The notes under the pieces are model-generated. The model was not told the DNA's origin, made no database searches, and saw only the letters and a program-made list of their open reading frames with translations. A stretch of 33,017 nt of DNA from an uncultured Clostridia bacterium (lineage in GTDB: Bacteria > Bacillota > Clostridia > Christensenellales > Borkfalkiaceae), in contig CALVWX010000016.1 of NCBI GenBank assembly GCA_944368215.1, positions 1 through 33,017 on the forward strand, read 5' to 3'. The translations under genes and the position numbers were made by a program. Shown here piece after piece: positions 15,087-23,297 of this stretch (its first letter is position 1; each line of letters begins with the position of its first letter).

Positions 15087-15695
15087 TCATACTTTCCCCC
15101 TGTTTACTAAAATGAGGGCGACGTCGCCTTCTGCAATCTCCACAAAGGCCGAAGAATTTTCGGCAATGTTGGAAATTCCGCGGCATTCGCCGAGGGAGAT
15201 TGCGCGCGGATAGGCGTACTTGCAGCCTTCACTACCCATTATATGAACGCTCTGACCGAAAGGTAACACCGAAAAGGTTGCGCCCACGTATTGATCCAGC
15301 AAGATTTTGCCCGAGGCGGGAAAAATTACGCTGGTTTTTGTAATCATGCGCGCCCGCGCGCCCCTTGCATGCGCGGCATACAAAAGCTGGAGATTGCCGA
15401 GGAAGTGATCCTCTCTTCCCCCGCCTCCGCCGTAGATTGTTATGTCGTCTATGCCGGCGGCAAGCATTTTGAATAAAGCTATTTCGCCGTCGGTAAAGTT
15501 TTTTTCCGAGGGGTAAATTTCCTCGGGCGGAGGCGAAGGCATATAGCCGAGACTGTCGAAGTCGCCGATGTTTTTATCTATGCGCACCTTATTTTTAGCC
15601 CACGAGTAAGCCCCGTCGCAGCAGTAGACGACGCTGTCCGCGCAGTCGATCTCGCCTTCGTACGGTTCACCGTTTAATAAAAGTATGCCCTTCAT
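15087..15695 (-). CDS. thiN: Thiamine pyrophosphokinase
   Basis: ThiN transfers pyrophosphate from ATP to thiamine to make the cofactor ThDP in the cytoplasm. The 202-residue product has CDGAYSWA near the N-terminus, the GDFDSLG motif, KNFTDGEIALF and GGGGGREDHFLGNLQLL, all hallmarks of the family. The C-terminal substrate-binding domain has the beta-sandwich pattern ISLGECRGISN. The ATG at 15693-15695 overlaps the rpe stop codon by four bases (ATGA), so translation is probably coupled. It follows rpe as in Bacillus and is the last gene before the strong terminator at 14970-15012. Confidence 0.94.
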   Translation of the reverse strand: MKGILLLNGEPYEGEIDCADSVVYCCDGAYSWAKNKVRIDKNIGDFDSLGYMPSPPPEEIYPSEKNFTDGEIALFKMLAAGIDDITIYGGGGGREDHFLGNLQLLYAAHARGARARMITKTSVIFPASGKILLDQYVGATFSVLPFGQSVHIMGSEGCKYAYPRAISLGECRGISNIAENSSAFVEIAEGDVALILVNRGKV

Positions 15696-16357
15696 GCCTT
15701 TAACGCGGCGATTGTGGCCGCCATATCCTTCGATTTGAATACTGTTGAACCCGCGACGAGCACGTTTGCGCCCGCCTCCTTTATGGCTGCGCAGTTTTCA
15801 ACCGTTACGCCGCCGTCGATTTCGATATCCATATCGCCCTTGCCGATTCTGCGCGCGTATTCCCTTGCCTTTTTTACCTGTTCGAGCGCGGTGGGGATAA
15901 ACTTCTGCCCGCCGTAACCGGGGAAGACGGACATTATTAAAACCATGTCGCAGAGTTCAAAGACGTCGAAGACCTTTTCCACATCGGTATCGGGATTGAC
16001 GACGACGCCGCACTTTACGCCGAAAGATTTGATGAGTTCGAGCGTCTCACATAAATATGAGGGGGAAATTTTTGCGCACGCTTCGTAATGCACGGTGATG
16101 ATGTCCGCGCCCGCTTCGGCAAAGAATTTTATCTGCGTTTTGGGGTGTTCAATCATCAGATGCACGTCGAGCGGAAGGGACGTGAGCGAACGGATGTTTT
16201 TTACCATCTGCCCGCCGAAAGTTATGGGTTCGACGAAGGAGCCGTCCATGACGTCGCAATGAATGACGTCGGCCCCCGCCGCGTTAAGTTTTTTTATTGC
16301 TCCGCCCATATCTGAAAAATCGGCGGAGAGAATGGAAGGTGCTATTTTAATGTTCAT
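15692..16357 (-). CDS. rpe: Ribulose-phosphate 3-epimerase
   Basis: Rpe interconverts ribulose 5-phosphate and xylulose 5-phosphate in the pentose phosphate pathway. The 221-residue TIM barrel has APSILSADF (6-14), the metal-binding HCDVMDG (His33 and Asp35), His66 in VHLMIEHP, SVFPGYGGQKF and the phosphate-binding EIDGGV near the C-terminus. AAGGAAA precedes the ATG at 16355-16357. It lies between rlmN and thiN. In Bacillus prpC, prkC and rsgA would separate it from rlmN; here only a 166-bp hairpin-rich gap does. Confidence 0.96.
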   Translation of the reverse strand: MNIKIAPSILSADFSDMGGAIKKLNAAGADVIHCDVMDGSFVEPITFGGQMVKNIRSLTSLPLDVHLMIEHPKTQIKFFAEAGADIITVHYEACAKISPSYLCETLELIKSFGVKCGVVVNPDTDVEKVFDVFELCDMVLIMSVFPGYGGQKFIPTALEQVKKAREYARRIGKGDMDIEIDGGVTVENCAAIKEAGANVLVAGSTVFKSKDMAATIAALKA

Positions 16358-16400
16358 AAGTTTTTCCTTGTTGAATTGCAGGCGGCAGAGCTATTAAAAA

Positions 16401-16512
16401 TCATTTAACGCAACGTGCCGCAGCGCGGCAATCATAACATTGCGCCCCACGGCGCAATTCATAACTGTAAACGCGGCGGCGCCGCTCATAACTTAATAGC
16501 GCGCCGCAAGCG
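16401..16512. repeat. 27-bp-period hairpin array between rlmN and rpe
   Basis: TCATAAC recurs at 16432, 16459 and 16486, exactly 27 bp apart, with a related TCATTTAAC at 16401. Between these lie different small palindromes: GCCGC-AGC-GCGGC, ATTGCGCC-CCAC-GGCGCAAT, GCGGCGGCGCCGC and GCGCGCCGCAAGCGC. The spacers are conserved and the hairpin arms vary. No gene is present. It is not a CRISPR because the variable parts are self-complementary. Confidence 0.7.
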
Positions 16513-16523
16513 CAGTATTTTTG

Positions 16524-17564
16524 TTAGTCGTCCTTTATGTAACTTGCGCGCAGCTGGCCGCATGCGCCGCCGATATCGGAGCCGATCTGCCTGCGCAGCG
16601 TGGCCGAAAGGCCGCCTTTTTCTAGGAACCCCAAAAAGCGGTAGGCAGATTTTTCGTCCGTGGCCTTTAATGTGCGCTCCTTTACCTCGTTCAGTCTTAT
16701 CAGATTTACGTGGCAGGGCCTGCCCTTTAAAAGCTTTATCAGCTCTTCGGCGTGGCGCTTGTCGCAGTTTTCACCCTCGATTAAGGAATATTCGAAGATA
16801 TACCGCCTGCCCGTCTTTGCAAAGTAATTATCGCAAGCCTTTAAAATTTCGGCTATAGACCATTTATTGGCTACGGGCATGGTGCGGGCGCGCTCTTCGT
16901 CGGTAGTTGCGTGGAGAGAAACAGTTAAATTCAAGGGGATTCCCTCCTCCGCAAAGTCGTACATTCTGTCGACGAGTCCGCAGGTTGAAAGGGATATATT
17001 GCGGGGAGAAATGTTTAGGCCGTCGCCGTCGGTGAGGTTTTTTAAGAACGTCACCACGTTGTCGTAGTTGTCAAAGGGTTCGCCGCTTCCCATGAGCACT
17101 ACGTTGGTGACGGCGCGCTTTTCCCTGGTGCCGCCGTATGCGGCGTTCACCTTTAAAATCTGGGACAAAATTTCGCCCGAAGTCAGATCGCGCACGCGGC
17201 CGTTTAAAGTACTTGCACAGAACTTGCAGCCCATGCGACAGCCGACTTGCGTGGAAACGCACTGCGTGTTGCCGTATTTGTACGCCATTAAGACGCCCTC
17301 TATTATGTTGCCGTCGGCGAGCTCGAAGAGGAATTTCTTTGTGCCGTCCGCGCCTTCGAAGGTCTGAAGAATCTTTATTGCGCAGTCCTCGAAGTCTTCC
17401 AAAAGCTTTTGTTTGAAAGCCGCGGGCAGGGTGGATATCTGTGAAATATCCTTGCCTTGCGTAAGGCCTTCGTAAAGCTGTTTTGCGCGGAAGGCGGGCT
17501 GGCCGCAGGCGGCCGTGAGCTCCTTTATCTGGTTGAAATTTAAGTCCTGAATAATTGATTTCAT
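16524..17564 (-). CDS. rlmN: 23S rRNA (adenine-2503-C2)-methyltransferase
   Basis: RlmN is a radical-SAM enzyme that methylates A2503 of 23S rRNA and A37 of some tRNAs. The 346-residue protein has an N-terminal HhH-like accessory region, the 4Fe-4S motif CRMGCKFC (Cys109, 113 and 116), GSGEPFDNYDNV and LSTCGLVDRM, LHAT, and a C-terminal Cys335 in GGACGQL that forms the covalent intermediate. The ATG at 17562-17564 is preferred; the reading frame extends upstream without similarity, and only a weak GGGAA is found before the ATG. It follows rsmB, separated by palindromic repeat copy 2. Confidence 0.95.
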   Translation of the reverse strand: MKSIIQDLNFNQIKELTAACGQPAFRAKQLYEGLTQGKDISQISTLPAAFKQKLLEDFEDCAIKILQTFEGADGTKKFLFELADGNIIEGVLMAYKYGNTQCVSTQVGCRMGCKFCASTLNGRVRDLTSGEILSQILKVNAAYGGTREKRAVTNVVLMGSGEPFDNYDNVVTFLKNLTDGDGLNISPRNISLSTCGLVDRMYDFAEEGIPLNLTVSLHATTDEERARTMPVANKWSIAEILKACDNYFAKTGRRYIFEYSLIEGENCDKRHAEELIKLLKGRPCHVNLIRLNEVKERTLKATDEKSAYRFLGFLEKGGLSATLRRQIGSDIGGACGQLRASYIKDD

Positions 17565-17605
17565 GATAAAAATGAATTCCCGGCGATATAACACTTATAG
17601 TCGGT

Positions 17606-17718
17606 GTCATCTTGTGCAAAGCCGAAGGCGAAGTCGAAAGATCTTGCTTGATTTCCACCCTGCCGGATACATTCGACTGCGTTCGTCGCATATCGCTCCT
17701 CACTCCGCTCAGTATGAT
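17606..17718. repeat. Dispersed palindromic repeat C, copy 2
   Basis: It starts GTCATCTTGTGC and ends CGCTCAGTATGA, with GTCGAAAGATCTTGC and GATACATTCGACTGCG inside, as in copy 1. It occupies most of the rsmB-rlmN gap. Confidence 0.8.
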
Positions 17719-17743
17719 ACGGCTGCGACATGGACAAAAAATC

Positions 17744-18970
17744 TTATATTTGCTTTCTCTTAAAACATGTCAGATAAAACCCTGCGCCGAGGGATATGTG
17801 CGGCAGGAACTGGAGACCGTAGCGCGTGGCTTTATGAGCGAGCGGGCTTGAGGGAATTTCAAGTTCGAACTGCGGATGCGCCGCCAGAAAGTTGTGGGCG
17901 GCGGTGTCGTTCTCTTCGGGGAGAATTGAACAGGTTGAATAATACAGCCTGCCGCCCTGCTTTACATAGCGCGCGGCGTTGTTTAAAAGCGCGGCCTGCG
18001 TTGCGCACAGCGCGGGGATATCCTGCGCAGTGCGATGAAGTTTTATATCGGGATTTTCGTTTATTACGCCCGTGCCCGAACAGGGCGCATCTAAAAGTAC
18101 GGCATCGTATGCCCCCTCATATGCGGGATTGAACACCGTGCCGTCGGCGCAGACGGGCGTCACGCTGTCCGCGCCCATGCGGGCGCAGTAGGCCCTTATG
18201 AGTTCTACCCTGTGGGGGTGAAGCTCGCAGGCAGTAACCGAGGCAAATTTACGCGACAAGAACACGCTCTTTCCGCCGGGCGCGGCGCACATATCCAAAA
18301 GGCTTTCGCCGCCGCATATAGCCGAACAAATGGCCACCGAACCGACCGACTGAAAGGTGTAATCGCCCGCAAAAAAGCCGTCGTCGCGCACAAAATTTCT
18401 GAAGATATACACGCCTTTGAAGGGCGTATCAGTATGCTCCTTTGAAAGGTACTCCTCCTCTCCGCGCACAAAGCGCACGCACACGCCGAGGGAAGGCGCG
18501 CTGAGTATGTCGTAAGCCTGAGATTTATAGCTGCGCCTGACCATTTTTGCCAGCCACAGCGGCGACGAGGACGAAACGGACAGAGCTTCGTCGGCCTTTT
18601 CGGGCAGAGGCGGAATTTTATAGGAGCGCAAAAAGGCGTTTACGAAACCCGCCGCGCCGCTCTTGCCCGCCTTTTTTGTAAGTTCGACGGCGCAGTCGAC
18701 GACCATGTAATCGCTCTTGTCCATAAATTCGAGCATGTACAGCGCGATTTTTAAAATGAGACGGACGGCGCTTTTGGGGGCCTTTTGCGTGTTGCGCGAA
18801 ATCACATAGCCGAGCCACACGTCCTTTTCGAGCACGCCGTAGCAGACTGCCACCGTGCGGTTTTTGTTTGAAGGCTCCACCGCGCTTTCGGCAATGGCCT
18901 GTTTTAAATATTTACCCCCCGAATATACCTTGGAGAGCACTATGTAGGGGTCGGTTAAGGGATTAGTCAA
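17744..18970 (-). CDS. rsmB: 16S rRNA (cytosine-967-C5)-methyltransferase
   Basis: RsmB methylates C967 of 16S rRNA using SAM. The 408-residue product has an N-terminal NusB-like RNA-binding region (about 1-135) followed by a Rossmann methyltransferase with DMCAAPGGKS for SAM binding, DAPCSGTGVI with the release cysteine, and YSTCSILPEEN with the nucleophile. No ATG is near the start; I use TTG at 18968-18970, which overlaps the fmt stop in TTGACTAA (8 bp). GTG at residue 11 is the alternative. It follows fmt, in the usual def-fmt-rsmB order. Confidence 0.93.
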   Translation of the reverse strand: MTNPLTDPYIVLSKVYSGGKYLKQAIAESAVEPSNKNRTVAVCYGVLEKDVWLGYVISRNTQKAPKSAVRLILKIALYMLEFMDKSDYMVVDCAVELTKKAGKSGAAGFVNAFLRSYKIPPLPEKADEALSVSSSSPLWLAKMVRRSYKSQAYDILSAPSLGVCVRFVRGEEEYLSKEHTDTPFKGVYIFRNFVRDDGFFAGDYTFQSVGSVAICSAICGGESLLDMCAAPGGKSVFLSRKFASVTACELHPHRVELIRAYCARMGADSVTPVCADGTVFNPAYEGAYDAVLLDAPCSGTGVINENPDIKLHRTAQDIPALCATQAALLNNAARYVKQGGRLYYSTCSILPEENDTAAHNFLAAHPQFELEIPSSPLAHKATRYGLQFLPHISLGAGFYLTCFKRKQI

Positions 18971-19877
18971 GCCTGTCGCCCGCCTTTATTTTTCTGCCGT
19001 TGACGATATCTGCCGCCGCAAGGGGCTTGCCGCCCGCAAACTGCGCTTTTACAATGCTTAATGCGCCGTTTGCGCACTTTACAACTATCCCTCCCTTGTC
19101 GGCGCGGACAACTTCGCCGGGTGCGCCGACGCATTGTCCGTCGTGCAATACGGCCTTATATATATTGAGCTGAACGCCGTTTAAAAAGCAATATGCGAGG
19201 GGCGAAGGGCTCATAGCGTTGATTAAACGCACGGCCGAAGGCGCATCGCCGAAGGATATGCGGGCATCTTCCTTTTTAATCTTTTTGCAGTAGGTCGCCC
19301 GCGCGTCGTCCTGCAGCAGAAGCTGGGGATGACCCTGCGCGATGTAGTCTATAGCCTCGACGGCCGCCTCCGCGGAGAGGAGGGAGAGCTCTTCAGAGAG
19401 CTCGCCATAAGTTTTATCGCCCACCTCGCACCGCTTTACGAGCAGGATATCGCCCGAGTCCAAGGCCTCCTCCGTTCTCATTACGGTAACACCCGTGTAC
19501 TTTTCGCCCGCGAGTATGGCCGACTGAATGGGGCTTGCGCCCCTGAATTTTGGCAGGAGCGACGCGTGGAGATTCCACACGCCGAGCGGGAAGGCCGAAA
19601 GAAGCTCCTTTGAAAGAATCTGGCCGTAGGCACATGTTACCATTACGTCGCCGCCGAGCGCGCGCACTTCATCTGCATGCATGCGAATTTTGGGCAGATC
19701 GAGCACAGGAATTGCGTTTTGCAGGGCAAACTGCTTTACGGGCGTGGGCGTGAGTATTTTTTTTCTGCCGACGGGCTTGTCGGGCTGGGTTATGACCCCA
19801 ACCACCTGACCCTTTTTAAAAAGCGCCTGAAGGGCGGGCAGGGCGTAAGCAGGCGAACCCGCGAAGACTATTTTCAT
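18963..19877 (-). CDS. fmt: Methionyl-tRNA formyltransferase
   Basis: Fmt formylates initiator Met-tRNA. The 304-residue protein has FAGSPAYALPAL at the start, the family motif NLHASLLPKFRGASPIQ (Asn102, His104) and DSGDIL with Asp140, the catalytic triad positions, plus a C-terminal OB-like tRNA-binding domain. The weak RBS is AGGT before the ATG at 19875-19877. It lies between def and rsmB; palindromic repeat copy 3 separates it from def. Confidence 0.96.
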   Translation of the reverse strand: MKIVFAGSPAYALPALQALFKKGQVVGVITQPDKPVGRKKILTPTPVKQFALQNAIPVLDLPKIRMHADEVRALGGDVMVTCAYGQILSKELLSAFPLGVWNLHASLLPKFRGASPIQSAILAGEKYTGVTVMRTEEALDSGDILLVKRCEVGDKTYGELSEELSLLSAEAAVEAIDYIAQGHPQLLLQDDARATYCKKIKKEDARISFGDAPSAVRLINAMSPSPLAYCFLNGVQLNIYKAVLHDGQCVGAPGEVVRADKGGIVVKCANGALSIVKAQFAGGKPLAAADIVNGRKIKAGDRLD

Positions 19878-19949
19878 AATTATACCTGTCTGGCGGCAAA
19901 AGCCGCATTATTTTTAAGCGCTCTGCGCTCAATTCAACGCCTTACTTTG

Positions 19950-20059
19950 CCATCTTGAGCAGAACAAACAAAGTGAACGGCATCGAAAAATCCTGTTCGG
20001 TTTCGTCCATGCAAGATACATTCGGCTGAGCACCCTTCGGGTACTCAGCTCAGTATGAC
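19950..20059. repeat. Dispersed palindromic repeat C, copy 3
   Basis: It starts with CATCTTGAGC and ends with GCTCAGTATGAC; the conserved CAAGATACATTCGGCTGAG is inside, and CACCCTTCGGGTACTCAGC closes the right arm. It is more diverged in the left arm. It lies in the def-fmt gap. Confidence 0.75.
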
Positions 20060-20133
20060 ACTGAGGAATTAAAATTCGCCAATTTACGCAATGAAGGTGC
20101 CTAAAATTAAAAAGAGATGCGAAGCAGATTTTT

Positions 20134-20595
20134 TTAATTTTCTTCGGGGAGGTCGTACACCTCCGACGCGATATCCGTATAGATTACGCCGTCGAGATGG
20201 TCGAGTTCGTGGCAGACGGCGCGGGCGAAGAAACCTTCGGCCGTCAGCTTGTGTTTGCGGCCCGTGCGGTCGCGGTATTCTGCCTTGACCTTATAGGGGC
20301 GGGTGACCGTGCCCTGCTTGCCTTTTACCGAAAGACAGCCTTCGGGGCCCGTCTGCTCTCCCTTGACGGAGACTATTACGGGGTTTATCATTTCGAAGAA
20401 CCCCTCCTCCACGTCGATAACGACGGCGCGGACGGGAACGCCTATCTGCGGAGCGGCCAATCCCGCGCCGTTTTCAGCGCGGACGGTCTGCTTTAAATCG
20501 TCCATCAGAGCGCCGAGTTCGGCGTCGAATTTTTTGACTTCGGCGCACTTTTGCCTTAAGGCCTCGTCGCCGACCTGAACTACGTATCTTACCAT
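20134..20595 (-). CDS. def: Peptide deformylase
   Basis: Def removes the formyl group from nascent proteins, in partnership with Fmt. The 153-residue metalloenzyme has all three motifs: GAGLAAPQIG (43-52), EGCLS (85-89, metal-binding Cys87) and HELDHLDG (129-136, His129, Glu130 and His133). It is a type-1-like short form, of normal length. AGAGGT precedes the ATG at 20593-20595. It follows priA across a gap holding half of a palindromic repeat. Confidence 0.97.
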   Translation of the reverse strand: MVRYVVQVGDEALRQKCAEVKKFDAELGALMDDLKQTVRAENGAGLAAPQIGVPVRAVVIDVEEGFFEMINPVIVSVKGEQTGPEGCLSVKGKQGTVTRPYKVKAEYRDRTGRKHKLTAEGFFARAVCHELDHLDGVIYTDIASEVYDLPEEN

Positions 20596-20688
20596 GTTTT
20601 ACCTCTTTTGCCCGACGCGCGGGCGAGTGCTTTTAACCTGAAAATTTTAAATTAATAATGTTTTGCCACAAAACCGCGCCGGCCGCGC

Positions 20689-20740
20689 CCTGCAAGATTC
20701 TTCGACTGCGCGGCATAATTGCCGCTCCGCTCAGAATGAC
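20689..20740. repeat. Dispersed palindromic repeat C, right half only
   Basis: CTGCAAGATTCTTCGACTGCG and CCGCTCAGAATGAC match the right arms of the other copies; the left arm is missing. It lies between def and priA, 30 bp past the priA stop. Confidence 0.65.
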
Positions 20741-20769
20741 AATATAAAATCTGAACTTTCGTTACCCCC

Positions 20770-22941
20770 TTAGCTCAGGTTGACCGGATTTTCCTCCACA
20801 TATGCAAGGGCCGAAGGCGTTGAACAGCGCACGGCTATATCGTAAATTTGCGGCAGAAGCTTGCCCGATTTTAAGCGCATGAGCACCTGATAGCGAACTT
20901 TGCCCTGAATTTTTTTGATGGGCGAGTGCATTTTGTTGAAGAATATGAATTCGTCCCCGCAGTTTTTACGCAGACCGTCTATGGCGAAATAGACTTCCTT
21001 GAGCACCTCGAGCGCGGCCTTGTCCTCCTCCGCCGTGACCATGACGCGGCAGATGAGCGAGTAGGGCGGGAAGCCCGTGGCCTTGCGGATTTTTACCTCG
21101 TTTTCGAAAAAACCCTTGTAATCGTAATTTACGGCGTAGCGCAGAATGTAATTTTCGGGAGAATAGCTCTGAAGAACGACTTTGCCCTTTTCGCCCGCCC
21201 GGCCGCTGCGGCCCGCAACCTGCGTTATGAGCTGAAACGTGCGCTCGCCGCTGCGATAATCGGAAAAATGCAGGCTCATGTCGGCGTCGAGTATGCCGAC
21301 GAGCGTGACAGAAGGAAAGTCGTGCCCCTTGGCTATCATTTGCGTGCCGACGAGGATGTCGGCTTCGCGCCTGCCGAAGGCGGAGAGAATTTTATAGTGT
21401 CCGTCCTTGCCGCTGACGGTATCGTTATCCATGCGGAGAATGCGCGCCTTGGGGAAAAGTTCCTTTAAATCCGCCACCACCCTCTGCGTACCCGTGCCGC
21501 CGTAGCGGAGATGCACTCCGCCGCACTGCGGACAAGCGGACAACATGTGGTATTTTGCGCCGCAGTAGTGGCACTTTAAACAGTTTTCTTCGGAGTGGTA
21601 AGTTAAGGATACGTCGCAGTTTTCGCACTTGGCGACGTAGCCGCAGTCCTGACAGATGACAGTTTTTGCATAGCCGCGGCGGTTTATAAATATTATCGCC
21701 TGATTGCCGCGCGAAAGGGTTGAAGAGAGCTCTTCGCGCAGGGCCCGCGAAAAGGCCGAATTGTTGCCCCGCTTTATTTCGTTGCGCATGTCGGAGATTA
21801 TAATTTCAGGCAGGGGCTTTTTATTTATGCGGTCGGGCAGCTCGATGAGGCCGTATTCGCCTTGGGTGGCGCATATGTAGCTTTCAACCGAGGGCGTGGC
21901 CGAACCTAAAATGAGCTTGCAACCGTTGTAATTTGCGCGAAGCTTGGCAACTTCTATGGTGGAGTACCTCGGCGCCGTTTCCGACTGGTAGGAGGAATCG
22001 TGCTCCTCGTCTATGATGATTGCGCCCAGATTTTCCAAGGGGGCGAAGATGGCCGAGCGCGCGCCTATGGCGATTTTTGCCTCGCCCGAGCGCAGGCGCC
22101 ACCATTCGTCGAAGCGTTCGCCCGCAGAAAGGCCGCTGTGCATTATGGCCGCCTGCCCCTTGAACCTGCGGCGGAGCTGGCGGAGCATCTGCGGAGTGAG
22201 GGAAATTTCCGGCACGAGAAATATGGCCGTTTTGCCGCGCTTCAATACTTCGGCTATGTAACTTAAATAAATTTCCGTCTTGCCGCTGCCCGTAACGCCG
22301 TGGATGAGCTGAACGGTTTTATCAGATTTTTCGATATATTCGAGGGCGCCTTCCTGCGCGGGCGTAAGCGGGACGGGGGTATACTCCTCCTCTTCGCCGA
22401 GCATGGGCATGCGCTCGCGGCGGACCTTGTAAACTTCGGCCCCGCCCTTTTCTACCAAAGCGTTTACTGCCGCTCTGCCGAACTCTTCGCAAAAGGGCGT
22501 AAACTGCCTGTCGCCGTTTTTAAGTTCCTCAAGCGCGGCAATCTGCTTTTTTGCGGATTTACTGAGGGATATACCGGGGTCAATCAGCTTTATATACTTT
22601 GTGTAAACTTCGTTTACGCGGCCTAAGCGCATTTCGGAAGGGAGAAAGAGCCTTAAAGCCACGGCGCGGGGCACGCGGAAGCGGCTTACAATCCTTTCCA
22701 TCAGCGCAAAACATTCGGGCAGGAGAGCGGGCTGTTCGTCATAGACGTATTTTACGGGCTTGATTTTTGACGCGTCGAATGAAGGGGTCTGACTTATTCC
22801 GATTACAAACCCCTCCACCACCCTTCCGCCGAATGGCACCTTTACTCTGCAGCCCGGCTGAACGCCTTCGGGGCAGGAATATTCAAAAATCTTGTCCACC
22901 TGACTGTGGGCAATATCTACGATAACTTGACAATAGGTCAT
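20770..22941 (-). CDS. priA: Primosomal helicase PriA (replication restart)
   Basis: PriA recognises abandoned forks and reloads the replicative helicase. The 723-residue protein has the DNA-binding N-terminal domain, Walker A GVTGSGKT (215-222), DEEH (311-314) and GSATPS. Two zinc sites are formed by cysteines 430, 433, 439, 442, 454, 457, 460, 470 and 473. The C-terminal domain includes QVAGRSGRAG. The ATG at 22939-22941 lacks an obvious Shine-Dalgarno. It follows rpoZ; coaBC, which lies here in Bacillus, is absent. Confidence 0.97.
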   Translation of the reverse strand: MTYCQVIVDIAHSQVDKIFEYSCPEGVQPGCRVKVPFGGRVVEGFVIGISQTPSFDASKIKPVKYVYDEQPALLPECFALMERIVSRFRVPRAVALRLFLPSEMRLGRVNEVYTKYIKLIDPGISLSKSAKKQIAALEELKNGDRQFTPFCEEFGRAAVNALVEKGGAEVYKVRRERMPMLGEEEEYTPVPLTPAQEGALEYIEKSDKTVQLIHGVTGSGKTEIYLSYIAEVLKRGKTAIFLVPEISLTPQMLRQLRRRFKGQAAIMHSGLSAGERFDEWWRLRSGEAKIAIGARSAIFAPLENLGAIIIDEEHDSSYQSETAPRYSTIEVAKLRANYNGCKLILGSATPSVESYICATQGEYGLIELPDRINKKPLPEIIISDMRNEIKRGNNSAFSRALREELSSTLSRGNQAIIFINRRGYAKTVICQDCGYVAKCENCDVSLTYHSEENCLKCHYCGAKYHMLSACPQCGGVHLRYGGTGTQRVVADLKELFPKARILRMDNDTVSGKDGHYKILSAFGRREADILVGTQMIAKGHDFPSVTLVGILDADMSLHFSDYRSGERTFQLITQVAGRSGRAGEKGKVVLQSYSPENYILRYAVNYDYKGFFENEVKIRKATGFPPYSLICRVMVTAEEDKAALEVLKEVYFAIDGLRKNCGDEFIFFNKMHSPIKKIQGKVRYQVLMRLKSGKLLPQIYDIAVRCSTPSALAYVEENPVNLS

Positions 22942-22987
22942 GAACAGTTTTAAAAAATTCCCGAAGGCTAAGGCCTCTTAATGAATT

Positions 22988-23002
22988 GCGGCATACTGCC
23001 GC
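22988..23002. repeat. Small hairpin between rpoZ and priA
   Basis: GCGGCA-TAC-TGCCGC, a perfect 6-bp stem. It sits between the rpoZ terminator-like palindrome and the priA start, where coaBC would be expected in Bacillus. Confidence 0.4.
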
Positions 23003-23034
23003 ATGACTATGAGTGCGAAAAATTGCGTACTTGA

Positions 23035-23062
23035 CAAAATCGCCCCGCGCGGGGCGATTTTG
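23035..23062. terminator. 28-bp perfect palindrome after rpoZ
   Basis: CAAAATCGCCCCGC pairs with its complement over 14 bp (23035-23062), 14 bp past the rpoZ stop. In the minus direction TTTTGTC follows. It may separate yicC-gmk-rpoZ from priA or only attenuate transcription; no clear promoter for priA is visible. Confidence 0.7.
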
Positions 23063-23075
23063 TGGTGCAAAGAAG

Positions 23076-23297
23076 TTAATCTTTGACGGCTTTAATTTTG
23101 CCCTCTTCTATTTCCTCGCAGGCGAGGGCGATTTCCTTTAAGCGGTGAGGATTTTCGCGCGGGTTGGTTACGCTGCTCTGTTCGATGATCTGGCGGGCGC
23201 GCTTGGCAACTACCACGCACAGCGCATAGCGCGAGACGGGCGTGCCGTTATCGCCCAGTTTTTCTATGAGAGAATCTACGGGTGGTACGTTTATCAT
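23076..23297 (-). CDS. rpoZ: RNA polymerase omega subunit
   Basis: Omega helps assemble and stabilise core RNA polymerase. The 73-residue product has PPVDSLIEKLGD, then SRYALCVVVAKRARQI, which is the conserved beta-prime-contacting helix, and KEIALACEEIEEGKI at the end. It directly follows gmk, with the ATG at 23295-23297 overlapping the gmk stop by four bases (ATGA). This is the standard gmk-rpoZ pair. Confidence 0.95.
   Translation of the reverse strand: MINVPPVDSLIEKLGDNGTPVSRYALCVVVAKRARQIIEQSSVTNPRENPHRLKEIALACEEIEEGKIKAVKD

Noticed and set aside
14855..15115. 86-codon plus-strand frame beside thiN
   Set aside because: It runs through the thiN terminator hairpin and the end of thiN, with no RBS or homology pattern.
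16401..16512. Remnant of prkC or rsgA coding sequence
   Set aside because: No reading frame or residue pattern of either protein is visible; the segment is made only of hairpins and TCATAAC motifs.
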